Assembly (NCBI RefSeq): GCF_004125265.1
Contig: NZ_RDTE01000003.1
Location: 7,068,001 to 7,132,000 of the forward strand
Direction of reading: 5' to 3'
Source: Streptomyces lydicus
GTDB lineage: Bacteria > Actinomycetota > Actinomycetes > Streptomycetales > Streptomycetaceae
DNA: 64,000 nt
The notes under the pieces were generated by a model that made no database searches, had not been told where the DNA came from, and saw only the letters and a list, made by a program, of their open reading frames with translations. The translations under genes were made by a program, and so were the position numbers. Shown piece by piece: positions 8,382 through 16,343 of the stretch; within the stretch, counting starts at the first letter, position 1, and each line of letters starts with the position of its first letter.

Positions 8382-8587
8382 TACACTCGCCCACCATGTG
8401 TGAGCCCCGACGGTATGCAAACCGGCACAAGATGCGCGACGGCCGACCGTGCGCCGCTGCTTGCGCCGGGCGCTCTGGGGCCGCGCGGAACCTGCTCGCG
8501 ACCGTCACAGCCGCCCCGTACCGGACCTCCGCCGTCCGCGGCCGCACCCCCTCGGCGCCGGTCTGCGGCGCCCCGGGGACCGTGTGA
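8382..8587 (+). CDS. Possible short leader ORF before the deacetylase-like/GT2 gene
   Basis: From ATG 8396 an ORF of 63 codons runs to TGA 8585-8587; the feature includes its promoter-like -10 (TACACT, 8382-8387), 8 nt before the ATG. It begins MCEPRRYANRHKMRDG and is rich in Arg, Ala and Cys. The stop overlaps the GTG start of the following gene in a GTGA motif, which suggests translational coupling. I do not recognise the product. The overlapping frame also has high GC3, so coding cannot be confirmed from composition. It could be a leaderless leader peptide or chance. Confidence 0.35.
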
Positions 8588-10680
8588 GACGCCGCGCGAA
8601 CCGGGCCCGGCACCGGCGGCCCCGCGACCCGCGCGGTCACTGGCTGCTGCTCCTCCTGATCCTCCCGGTGATGTTCGGCGCCCTGCTCTTCGAGGGCTGG
8701 ACCACCCATGAGGTGGACGCCGCGAAGACGCGCAAGGACTGCACCAGCCCCGTGCCCGGGTCCGTTGCCAAGGGCGGCCCGGTGCTCCGGTTCCACGACG
8801 GCAAAGCGGTCTCGTCCGCGGTGCCGGCCCGTACGGTGGCGCTCACCTACGACGGCGGGCCCGACCCCGTATGGACACCCCGGCTGCTCGACCTGCTGCG
8901 CAAGTACCACGCCCACGCCACGTTCTTCCTCCGCGGCGCGCAGGCGGCCCAGTACCCGGAGCTGGTGCGGCGGATCCGATCCGAGGGCCACGAGATCGGT
9001 TCGAACACCTACACCGGCGCCGCCATGGGCGCCTCCTCGCCGCTGCGCGCCTCGCTGGAGCAGTCGCTCACACAGAAGGTGCTGGCGGGCAGCGCGGGCC
9101 TCCACACCAAGCTGCTGCGGCTGCCGCAGACCACTTCGGTGGACACCCTGTGCGGCGCGGAGTGGAAGGCCGCCCAGAAGGCCGGCGCGGAGGGGTACAC
9201 CCTGGTCGCCGCCGACCGGTGGTTCCGTAATCCGTCGCAGGGCGTGATCCGGCAGTTCGGCCAGAACGATCTCGGATACCTGGGCAGCAAGGAACTGCTC
9301 GACAACCCGAAGGCCGACAGGTTCACCACCGTGACGGCGGGAGTCGGGCAGCCCCCGCCCGAGGTGCCGGCCTCCGGTGTCGAGCGCTGGTCGGGGACGG
9401 CTCTGATCTGGGCCAAGGCCCTGGGGCACGCCTTCATCAGCGCGATGGCCTGGGTGCTCGCCGTTGCGGGCGGACTGGGGCTGCTGCGGCTGGCGATGCT
9501 GGTGTTCTTCGCCCGTACCCATGTCCGGCGGCTGACCCGTATCCGCCCCGGATCGACCGTGCTGCGGGAGGTCACCGATCCGGTGACGGTGCTGGTCCCC
9601 GCGTACAACGAAGCGGCGGGTATCGAGTCCACCGTCCGTTCGCTGCTCGCCTCGACCCACCGGCAGCTGCAGATCATCGTGATCGACGACGGGTCGTCGG
9701 ACGGTACGGCGGACATCGCGGCCCGGATCGGCGATCCGCGGGTGCGGGTGATCCGCCAGGCCAATGCGGGCAAGGCGGCCGCCCTCAATACGGGGCTGGC
9801 CCATGCGCGGTACGAGATCGTGGTCATGGTCGACGCCGACACCGTCTTCGAAAGCGACGCCATTCACCACCTCATCCAGCCGCTCGCCCACCCGGCGGTG
9901 GGTGCGGTCAGCGGCAACACCAAGGTCGGCAACCGCCGTCGTCTGCTGGGCAGGTGGCAGCACCTGGAGTACGTCTTCGGGTTCAACCTCGACCGGCGGA
10001 TGTTCGAGGTGCTGGAGTGCATGCCGACGGTTCCCGGTGCGATCGGGGCCTTCCGCCGGGATGCGCTGATGGGCGTCGGCGGTGTCAGCGAGGACACCCT
10101 CGCCGAGGACACCGACCTCACCATGGCCCTGTGGCAGGCGGGCTGGCGGGTGCTGTACGAGGAGTCCGCGGTGGCCTGGACCGAGGTGCCCACCTCGCTG
10201 CGGCAGCTGTGGCGGCAGCGCTACCGCTGGTGCTACGGCACGATCCAGGCGATGTGGAAGCACCGCGGGGTCCTCGTGCAGGCGGGGCCGGCCGGGCGCT
10301 CCGGCCGCCGCGGACTGAGCTATCTCGTCCTGTTCCAGGTCGCGCTGCCGCTGTTCGCGCCGGTCGTCGACATCTTCGCGCTGTACGGGCTGCTCTTCCT
10401 CGGCCCCTGGCAGTCGGCCGGCGTCTGGTGCGGCTTCCTGCTCGTGCAACTGCTCTGCGCCGGATACGCGCTGCGGCTGGACGGGGAGAAGCTGCGGTCA
10501 CTGTGGGCGATGCCGTTCCAGCTCCTGGTCTACCGGCAGCTGATGTACCTCGTCGTGATCCAGTCCGTGGTGGCCTTCCTGCTCGGCACCCGCCTGAAGT
10601 GGCACCGGATGCACCGCTCGGGGACGGCCGCACAGCAGATCGGGCAGCCGGTGACGTACCGGAGGCTGTCGTCGAGATGA
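8584..10680 (+). CDS. Membrane polysaccharide synthase: degenerate NodB deacetylase domain fused to GT2
   Basis: This protein (698 aa from GTG 8584; 743 aa if GTG 8449 is used) has an N-terminal membrane segment (~20-38), an extracytoplasmic NodB-like domain, another membrane segment (~285-305), a cytoplasmic GT2 domain and about four C-terminal membrane helices. The GT2 half is complete: VLVPAYNEAAG (~336), VMVDADT (~415), AEDTDLT and QRYRW (~544), as in PgaC/IcaA-type processive synthases. The deacetylase half has lost metal ligands: the usual FDDGP is YDGGP (~89-93) and the usual HTxxH region reads SNTYTG (~139). It should export a beta-linked polysaccharide; deacetylation is doubtful. The start choice rests on GGGGA upstream and overlap with the short ORF. 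Confidence 0.82.
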   Translation: MRRRANRARHRRPRDPRGHWLLLLLILPVMFGALLFEGWTTHEVDAAKTRKDCTSPVPGSVAKGGPVLRFHDGKAVSSAVPARTVALTYDGGPDPVWTPRLLDLLRKYHAHATFFLRGAQAAQYPELVRRIRSEGHEIGSNTYTGAAMGASSPLRASLEQSLTQKVLAGSAGLHTKLLRLPQTTSVDTLCGAEWKAAQKAGAEGYTLVAADRWFRNPSQGVIRQFGQNDLGYLGSKELLDNPKADRFTTVTAGVGQPPPEVPASGVERWSGTALIWAKALGHAFISAMAWVLAVAGGLGLLRLAMLVFFARTHVRRLTRIRPGSTVLREVTDPVTVLVPAYNEAAGIESTVRSLLASTHRQLQIIVIDDGSSDGTADIAARIGDPRVRVIRQANAGKAAALNTGLAHARYEIVVMVDADTVFESDAIHHLIQPLAHPAVGAVSGNTKVGNRRRLLGRWQHLEYVFGFNLDRRMFEVLECMPTVPGAIGAFRRDALMGVGGVSEDTLAEDTDLTMALWQAGWRVLYEESAVAWTEVPTSLRQLWRQRYRWCYGTIQAMWKHRGVLVQAGPAGRSGRRGLSYLVLFQVALPLFAPVVDIFALYGLLFLGPWQSAGVWCGFLLVQLLCAGYALRLDGEKLRSLWAMPFQLLVYRQLMYLVVIQSVVAFLLGTRLKWHRMHRSGTAAQQIGQPVTYRRLSSR

Positions 10681-10777
10681 CCTCGAAGTCCGCTTTCCCC
10701 CCTCTGGGAGCCCTTCCGGTGGTGCGCAATGGCGCAATATTTGGTGAAGTGCGCGCAAGCAGGGAGACTGTCCGCCC

Positions 10778-11983
10778 ATGAGTGACTGGCCGGCCCGGGT
10801 CCCTGACGCCACCCCTGACGGTGGTGCGGGGGAGCCGGTGCACCCCGTCACCGGGCAGGTACGGCGGCACGACCCGTCTGCGCCGCAGCCGGTCATCGAG
10901 CCACGGCTGCCCGGCCCGTACGGCGGGCGCGGCGGGCCCGTGCGCAGGAGCACCCGGCCCGCGGCCATCCGTCCCACCTGGCGCCGCCGGATCCTGCGGC
11001 TCTCGGGCCTCCTGATCGCCGTGGCCCTGCTCGCCTCCGTCGGCACCTACACCTGGGCCGACACCAAGCTGGAGCGCGACGTCGACCTCGGCAAGCTCGC
11101 CGGCCGGGCGGCGCCCGGCAAGGGCGCCAACTATCTGATCGTGGGCTCCGACAGCCGCCAGGGCCTGTCGGGAAAGCAGTTGAAGGACCTGCACACCGGC
11201 GGCTCGGCGGCCGCGGGCCGCCGCACCGACTCGATGATCCTGCTGCACACCGGCGCCCACGGCACCACCATGATGAGCCTGCCGCGCGACTCCTGGGTGA
11301 CCATCCCGCCGTACACCCGCCCCGAGACCGGCAAGCACTACGCCGCGTCGAAGGACAAGCTCAACGCGGCGTTCTCACGCGGCGGCCCCGAACTGCTCGT
11401 CCGGACCGTCGAGCACAACACGGGCCTGCACATCGGGCACTACACGGAGATCGGCTTCGCGGGCTTCGTCGGCATCGTGGACGCGGTCGGCGGAGTGCCG
11501 ATGTGTCTGGACAAGGCGGTCAAGGACGAAAAGTCCGGCGAAAACCTCACCAAGGGCTGCCATACGCTCGACGGCCGCGCCGCGCTCGCGTTCGTCCGCC
11601 AGCGCCATCAGGAGGCCCAGGGCGACCTCGGCCGCAGCCGGAACCAGCAGAAATTCCTGGCCGCGCTCTCCCACAAGGCGGCCACACCCGGCACCCTGCT
11701 CAACCCGTCCAAGATCTACCCCACCCTGGACGCGGGCCTCGACACGCTCATCGTCGACAAGGGCATGAGCCTGTGGAACCTCACCTCGCTCTTCGAGGCG
11801 ATGAGGAGCGTTTCGGCCGGCAACGGCGCCCGCGTCCGCGTCCCGGTCTCCAGCCTCGGCTTCAAGACCCCCAAGGGCAGCGCCGTGAAGTGGGACGTAC
11901 CACGGGCGAAGAAGCTCTTCGCGGAACTGCACGACGATCAGCCGGTGACGGCCGGGGCGAAGGACCGGAACGGCACCCCCTAG
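10778..11983 (+). CDS. LytR-CpsA-Psr (LCP) family wall-polymer ligase
   Basis: The protein (401 aa) has a disordered, basic cytoplasmic N-terminus (1-68), one membrane helix (~70-92) and an extracellular LCP domain (~110-330). Hallmarks are IVGSDSRQGL, RTDSMILLHTG, SLPRDSWVTIP, KLNAAFSRGG and FVRQRH...DLGRSRNQQKF. The Arg and Asp residues bind the pyrophosphate of a polyprenyl-linked donor. LCP enzymes join wall teichoic acids, arabinogalactan or other glycopolymers to peptidoglycan. AGGGAG is 11 nt before ATG 10778. It lies directly after the GT2 synthase and before a MraY/WecA-like gene, which supports a role in attaching a polymer made by these neighbours. Confidence 0.88.
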   Translation: MSDWPARVPDATPDGGAGEPVHPVTGQVRRHDPSAPQPVIEPRLPGPYGGRGGPVRRSTRPAAIRPTWRRRILRLSGLLIAVALLASVGTYTWADTKLERDVDLGKLAGRAAPGKGANYLIVGSDSRQGLSGKQLKDLHTGGSAAAGRRTDSMILLHTGAHGTTMMSLPRDSWVTIPPYTRPETGKHYAASKDKLNAAFSRGGPELLVRTVEHNTGLHIGHYTEIGFAGFVGIVDAVGGVPMCLDKAVKDEKSGENLTKGCHTLDGRAALAFVRQRHQEAQGDLGRSRNQQKFLAALSHKAATPGTLLNPSKIYPTLDAGLDTLIVDKGMSLWNLTSLFEAMRSVSAGNGARVRVPVSSLGFKTPKGSAVKWDVPRAKKLFAELHDDQPVTAGAKDRNGTP

Positions 11984-12087
11984 GGATGCCTCCCCCTGAG
12001 AGGGCCGTCCCGTCCGCCGGGTAACGGGTGAAGCGCTTTAGGGTGACGGCAGTTGAGCGCGGCACGGTGCCGGGCGAGGGGAGCGAC

Positions 12088-12879
12088 ATGGTGGCGGCGG
12101 CAGGTAACAGGGTGCCGGGGCGGATCTCGGTGCTCATGGGGGCGGCAGGGGTGACCTGGGCCGCGTACAAAGCACTCCGGAAGCGGCCGCCGGGTGGTGC
12201 CGCCCGGTGGGAGCGGAAGAACTACGCCGGCCGGATCGTCGATCTCCACGCCGGGCTCGCCACGGCCACCGGCACCGCGCTCGCCGCCGCCACCGCACCG
12301 GGGCTGCCCGCCCGGACCCGGGCCGCCACGGCGCTGGCAGTACTGGCCGCCGGGGGCTGCGGGGCGTACGACGACGTGATCGGCGCGGATGACCCCCGCC
12401 GCGGATTCCGGGCGCACCTTTCGGCACTCCGGGACAAGGAAGTCACCAGCGGCGCCGTGAAGCTGTTCGGGATCGGCGCCGCGGGGCTGGCGGCGGGGGC
12501 CCTCCTCAAGGAGCGTCCGGCCGACAAGCTCCTGGCCGGTGTGGTGATAGCGGGCTCGGCCCACCTGGTGAACCTCCTGGACGTCCGTCCCGGCCGGGCG
12601 GCCGGCGCCGTGCTGGCGATCGGAGCTCCCGGGCTGCTGCGCCGCGGTCCGGCGGGCCCGCTGTCCGCGGCGCCCCTGGGGGCCGCGGCGGCCGTCATCG
12701 GCGATGACCTCGGGGAGCGCACGATGATCGGGGACTCCGGGGCGCACGCCCTCGGCGCGGCGCTCGGCGTCGCCATCGTCGCGGGCAACGGCCGCCGGGG
12801 ACTGGCCGCACGCGCCGCGGCACTGGTCGCCGCGGCGGCCGCGGGGGACCGCGTCAGCCGGGCGGCCGCGGCGCTCTGA
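12088..12879 (+). CDS. MraY/WecA-like membrane phosphoglycosyltransferase (divergent)
   Basis: This 263-aa membrane protein carries the pattern of the polyprenyl-phosphate N-acetylhexosamine-1-phosphate transferase family, in shortened form. AYDDVIGADDPRRGFRAHL resembles the DD-containing loop, KEVTSGAVKLFGIG follows as in small members of the family, NLLDVRPGRA matches the NLLDG-D-L block with its second Asp missing, and GDSGAHALGAALG matches the GDxGS loop. Members transfer sugar-phosphate to undecaprenyl phosphate at the inner face. ATG 12088 is chosen because GAGGGGAG lies about 5 nt ahead; GTG 12028 has no such site. I infer a first step in polymer synthesis with the LCP and glycosyltransferase neighbours; activity needs testing. 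Confidence 0.65.
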   Translation: MVAAAGNRVPGRISVLMGAAGVTWAAYKALRKRPPGGAARWERKNYAGRIVDLHAGLATATGTALAAATAPGLPARTRAATALAVLAAGGCGAYDDVIGADDPRRGFRAHLSALRDKEVTSGAVKLFGIGAAGLAAGALLKERPADKLLAGVVIAGSAHLVNLLDVRPGRAAGAVLAIGAPGLLRRGPAGPLSAAPLGAAAAVIGDDLGERTMIGDSGAHALGAALGVAIVAGNGRRGLAARAAALVAAAAAGDRVSRAAAAL

Positions 12880-13210
12880 GGCCGCGGGGGAGGGGCCGGG
12901 GCGGGGGCGACCGAAGCCCAGAGACGCGGCTGTCCGAAGCCCGCGAGCGCCGTCGAACACCACCTCCCCCCACCGCCCATCCGGCCATACACCCATGCGC
13001 TCCGGCCGACGGCGTACGCGCCCCCTGTCGCGGCGCAGGCGCACTCCAGGAAGTGGACTCACTCGAACGAGCCGTTCATCCGCGCGGGCGGTTTGTCGCC
13101 CATGTGGGTGATCTGATGGGTGCCGGGGTGAGACTTCCCACCGGAACGGCGGGCCGACGGTGCCGAATTGACATCGCGGGGCTGGCATCCTGGGCGCGGT
13201 GCGCAGTCGC

Positions 13211-13252
13211 GGGCGTGCTCGCCCCGTCCCGTCGGGCGTGCTCGCCCCGTCC
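13211..13252 (+). repeat. 19-bp exact direct repeat in a 484-bp gap
   Basis: The gap 12880-13363 holds no convincing gene. Two identical 19-bp copies lie at 13211-13229 and 13234-13252 (23-nt period), about 110 nt before the GT4 start. A consensus-like TTGACA at 13168-13173 lies just ahead, without a good -10 at normal distance. The pair could be a tandem regulator site or a slippage product. Confidence 0.6.
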
Positions 13253-13363
13253 TGCCCGTCCGCCGGGCAGGCGGGCGGCCGCTCGTCCGCGTCGCGGCAC
13301 CCCGCACCAACGGACCGACCCGCCGGTACGGCCCGTCCGCCCCGACCCAGGAGCCCCGACCAC

Positions 13364-14527
13364 GTGATCAGCACCCCGGCCCCGGCGCACGGGCTGTCGC
13401 CGCTGCGCACGGTCCAGGTGCTGGGGCACGGCAGTGCCGGCAGCGCCGCGCACGTCCGCTCGCTGGCCGAAGGGCTCGTCGCACGCGGGGTGCGGGTGAC
13501 CGTGTGCGCCACCCCGGAATCCGAGGAGGCCTACGACTTCACCGGCGCGGGCGCGCGGTTCGTGCCGGTCCCTCCGCGTACGGATCCGGCGAGCGTGGCC
13601 TCGCTGCGCAGCGCCTGCTGGGATGCCGACCTCGTGCATGCGCACGGTCTGCGGGCCGGGCTGCGTGCCTCGATGGCGCTGCGCGGACTGCGCGGCCCCC
13701 GGGGCGGGCGGCGGGTTCCCCTGGTCCTCACCTGGCACACCAAGGCGCACACCGAGGGCGCGCGGGCCGGGCTGGTGCATCTGATGGAACGGCGGGTGGC
13801 GCGGGCGGCGGCTGTCGTACTGGGGGCGTGCTCCGACCTCGTGGACCGGGCGCGTGAGCGGGGCGCGCGTGATGCCCGGCTCGCGCCGGTCGCGATTCCC
13901 CGCCCCCGCTCGGGCGGCGCGCCGGCCGAGCCCGGGAACGACGACCGGATGTTCCGCAAGGAGCGGGCCGAACTGGGCGCGGTGGACCGTCCGTTGCTGC
14001 TCGCGGTCGGCCGTCTCGACCCGAGCCAGGGGCATGACCTCCTGCTGGACGCGGCGCACGCCTGGTGCGCGCTCGACCCGCAGCCGCTGGTCGCCATCGC
14101 GGGGGAGGGCGAGCAGCGGGCGGCACTGCAGCGGCGGATCGATGCCGAGCAGTTGCCCGTCCAGCTGCTCGGGCGCCGCGACGATGTGCCCGAACTCCTC
14201 GCCGCCGCCGACCTGGTGGTGCTGCCCAGCAGGTGGGAGGCCCGCTCGCTGATCGCCCAGGAGGCGCTGCGCGCCGGGGTGCCGCTGGTCGCCACCGACA
14301 CCGGAGGCACCCGCGAACTGGTCGGCCGCGCCGCGGAACTGGTGCGTTACGGCGACGCCGCCGCCCTGGCCCGTACGGTGCTCGCGCTCCTCGCCGATCC
14401 GGTTCGGCGGGACGCACTCGCCGCGGCGGGCCGCGACCAAGCCGCCGGCTGGCCCAGCGAGAACGACACCGTCACCCAGGTCCTCAGCGTCTACGACGAA
14501 TTGACCCAGCCGGTTCAGCCCGCGTAG
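13364..14527 (+). CDS. Glycosyltransferase family 4 (GT-B fold)
   Basis: This 387-aa cytoplasmic or membrane-associated enzyme has a GT-B layout. The N-terminal half starts VQVLGHGSAGSAAHVRSLAEGL, the acceptor side of many GT4 enzymes. The C-terminal donor half has LLAVGRLDPSQGHDLLLDA and PSRWEARSLIAQEALRAGVP (given in part as SRWEARSLIAQEAL, ~289), with the Glu pair that binds the nucleotide-sugar phosphate, then DTGGTRELVG. AGGAG at 13349-13353 precedes GTG 13364 by 10 nt. Earlier in-frame GTGs lie in repeat-rich sequence without a site. It lies downstream of the MraY/WecA-like gene on the same strand and could add the second sugar to its lipid-linked product. Confidence 0.85.
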   Translation: MISTPAPAHGLSPLRTVQVLGHGSAGSAAHVRSLAEGLVARGVRVTVCATPESEEAYDFTGAGARFVPVPPRTDPASVASLRSACWDADLVHAHGLRAGLRASMALRGLRGPRGGRRVPLVLTWHTKAHTEGARAGLVHLMERRVARAAAVVLGACSDLVDRARERGARDARLAPVAIPRPRSGGAPAEPGNDDRMFRKERAELGAVDRPLLLAVGRLDPSQGHDLLLDAAHAWCALDPQPLVAIAGEGEQRAALQRRIDAEQLPVQLLGRRDDVPELLAAADLVVLPSRWEARSLIAQEALRAGVPLVATDTGGTRELVGRAAELVRYGDAAALARTVLALLADPVRRDALAAAGRDQAAGWPSENDTVTQVLSVYDELTQPVQPA

Positions 14528-14611
14528 CCGGGCGTCGGTATCGAGGCGTCGCGGCGGCCGGGTGTGACCGTCACGGCCGGGCGCCGCCGGACGCGTCCGG
14601 CCCTCCGCCCG

Positions 14612-16276
14612 TTACGGCTTGTCCGTATGACGCCTGGCGCGCAGGGCCAGGCGCAGCCCCAGGCCCGTCTGCGGATCGTCCAGGTCCGTGCCCAGCAGCT
14701 GAGCGATACGGGCCAGCCGGTCGTACAGCGTCTGCCGGTTCACATTCAGGTCGCGGGCGGTCTCCGCCTTGCGGCCCGCGCTGGCCAGATAGGCCTCCAG
14801 CGTCGGCAGCAGCGGCTGACGGGCACCACGGTCATGGGCGAGCAGCGGCCCGATGGCGCGCTCCACGAAGTCGGTGAGCACCCCCTGTTCGCCCAGCTCG
14901 CGCATCCGCCACAGCAGCAGCTCGATGTCCAGGCGGCGCGCGTCGTACCAGGGCGCTTCCGGCAGCCCCTGGGCCGCGGCCGCCGCCTCCGCGGCATGCC
15001 GCAGGCCGGGGCCCGCCGCCGCCCAGTCGCCCGGTGTGCCGACCACGACCACCGGACGGTGGGCGGCCGGCCGGTCCAGGCCGGTGCGGACGACTCCGGC
15101 GCGCAGCGCGTCGGCGATCCGGCCGGCGAGCGCCTCGCGGTCCTGGCCCGCGCGCAGCGCGACGAGCATCGGGACCCGGCCCTCCACGGGGCGTACGCCG
15201 AGGAGCACGGGCACTCCGGGGGCGGCAAGTTCCTCGCGCAGCGCCTGGGCGAGCAGCGCCCAGCTGCCGGGGGAGGGAAGGCCGGCCGGCAGCCGCATCA
15301 CCACCGGGAGCACGGGGTCCGTGCCGGGGCGGAAGCCCAGCAGGCGGGCCTGGCCGGGCGCCTCGGCGGCGGAGATCCGGCCCTCCGCCAGGTCGGCGAG
15401 GAAGTCGCCGCGGCCACGGGCGGCGAGCACTTCCTCCTGGCGGGACTGGAGCATGACGACGGCCAGCAGGTCGGCCGCGCGCTCGGCGGCGATCCGGTGC
15501 ACCGGCGCCAAGGGGGCGTTGACGGGCAGCAGGACGAGCCGGGCGCGGACCGCGTCCGGGCCGGGGCCTGCCCCGCTCTCCGCTCCGCTGGAGCGGGGAG
15601 ACCCCCATCCGGGAACGTCGATGCGTACGCCGGTGTCGCGCAGGCCCTCCCAGGCCACCAGCGGATCGGCGTCCGCCGGGCCGTCGTCGGCGTCCGGGCC
15701 CGCCGCGTACAGCGGGCTGCCGTCGGGGGCCTCCAGACAGAGCGGGTTGCCGGTGAAGACGGCCAGCAGCCGCAGCACCTCGGGAGCGCCGCCGCCCCGC
15801 AGCAGCACATCCGTGCAGCGCCGCAGGATCTCGTCGGCGCGCCGCAGCAGCGCATAGTGGCTGTTGATGATCTCGGTGTGGATCGCTTCGGTGACCGTGA
15901 CGTACGGGACCTCGCGGTGCAGCTGGATCAGCGGCAGTCCGCAGTCCCGTGCGGCGTCGACCAGCGCGGCCGGCAGGGACGCGAAACGGGACCCCAGTTC
16001 CACGACGAGAGCGGCGATCTCGCGGTCCGCGAGCTTACGGATGAAGGCGCGCTGTTCGGACGGCCGGGCACCGAGTCCGAGCCCGGTGGTCAGCAGCAGC
16101 TCGCCGCCCTTGAGCAGCGAGGCGATGTGCGGGACCTCGCCCGCGTGCACCCAGCGCACCGGGCGGTCCAGCCGGTCCTCGCCGGCCAGGACCTCCGGCA
16201 GACCACGCCGCAGCGCGGGCAGCTCCAGTGCCCTGCGTACCGTGATCTCGGCTTCGATCTTCGCTTCCGGCCCCAT
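14612..16276 (-). CDS. PucR-family transcriptional regulator
   Basis: The protein (554 aa) has an N-terminal PucR domain (TVRRALELPALRRGLPEVLA... to about residue 130) that senses a purine or other small ligand in known members, a middle GGDEF-like CdaR domain, and a C-terminal PucR helix-turn-helix with NVNRQTLYDRLARIAQLLG near residue 515. The order and length fit the family. ATG 16276 begins MGPEAKIEAEITVRRA. It is convergent with the GT4 gene and sits 67 nt downstream of the GH15 gene on the same strand, so a shared transcript is possible. No target genes of purine catabolism are visible nearby. Confidence 0.9.
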   Translation of the reverse strand: MGPEAKIEAEITVRRALELPALRRGLPEVLAGEDRLDRPVRWVHAGEVPHIASLLKGGELLLTTGLGLGARPSEQRAFIRKLADREIAALVVELGSRFASLPAALVDAARDCGLPLIQLHREVPYVTVTEAIHTEIINSHYALLRRADEILRRCTDVLLRGGGAPEVLRLLAVFTGNPLCLEAPDGSPLYAAGPDADDGPADADPLVAWEGLRDTGVRIDVPGWGSPRSSGAESGAGPGPDAVRARLVLLPVNAPLAPVHRIAAERAADLLAVVMLQSRQEEVLAARGRGDFLADLAEGRISAAEAPGQARLLGFRPGTDPVLPVVMRLPAGLPSPGSWALLAQALREELAAPGVPVLLGVRPVEGRVPMLVALRAGQDREALAGRIADALRAGVVRTGLDRPAAHRPVVVVGTPGDWAAAGPGLRHAAEAAAAAQGLPEAPWYDARRLDIELLLWRMRELGEQGVLTDFVERAIGPLLAHDRGARQPLLPTLEAYLASAGRKAETARDLNVNRQTLYDRLARIAQLLGTDLDDPQTGLGLRLALRARRHTDKP

Positions 16277-16343
16277 GACCTGGAACGGTACCCGTATTCC
16301 GCAGTGCGGAGCAGCGCGGTCCGGACGGCACCCCGAAGGGGGG

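Noticed and set aside
8317..10449. Antisense frame of 710 codons opposite the synthase gene
   Set aside because: Low-complexity shadow of a high-GC3 gene; the plus-strand frame has complete GT2 motifs.
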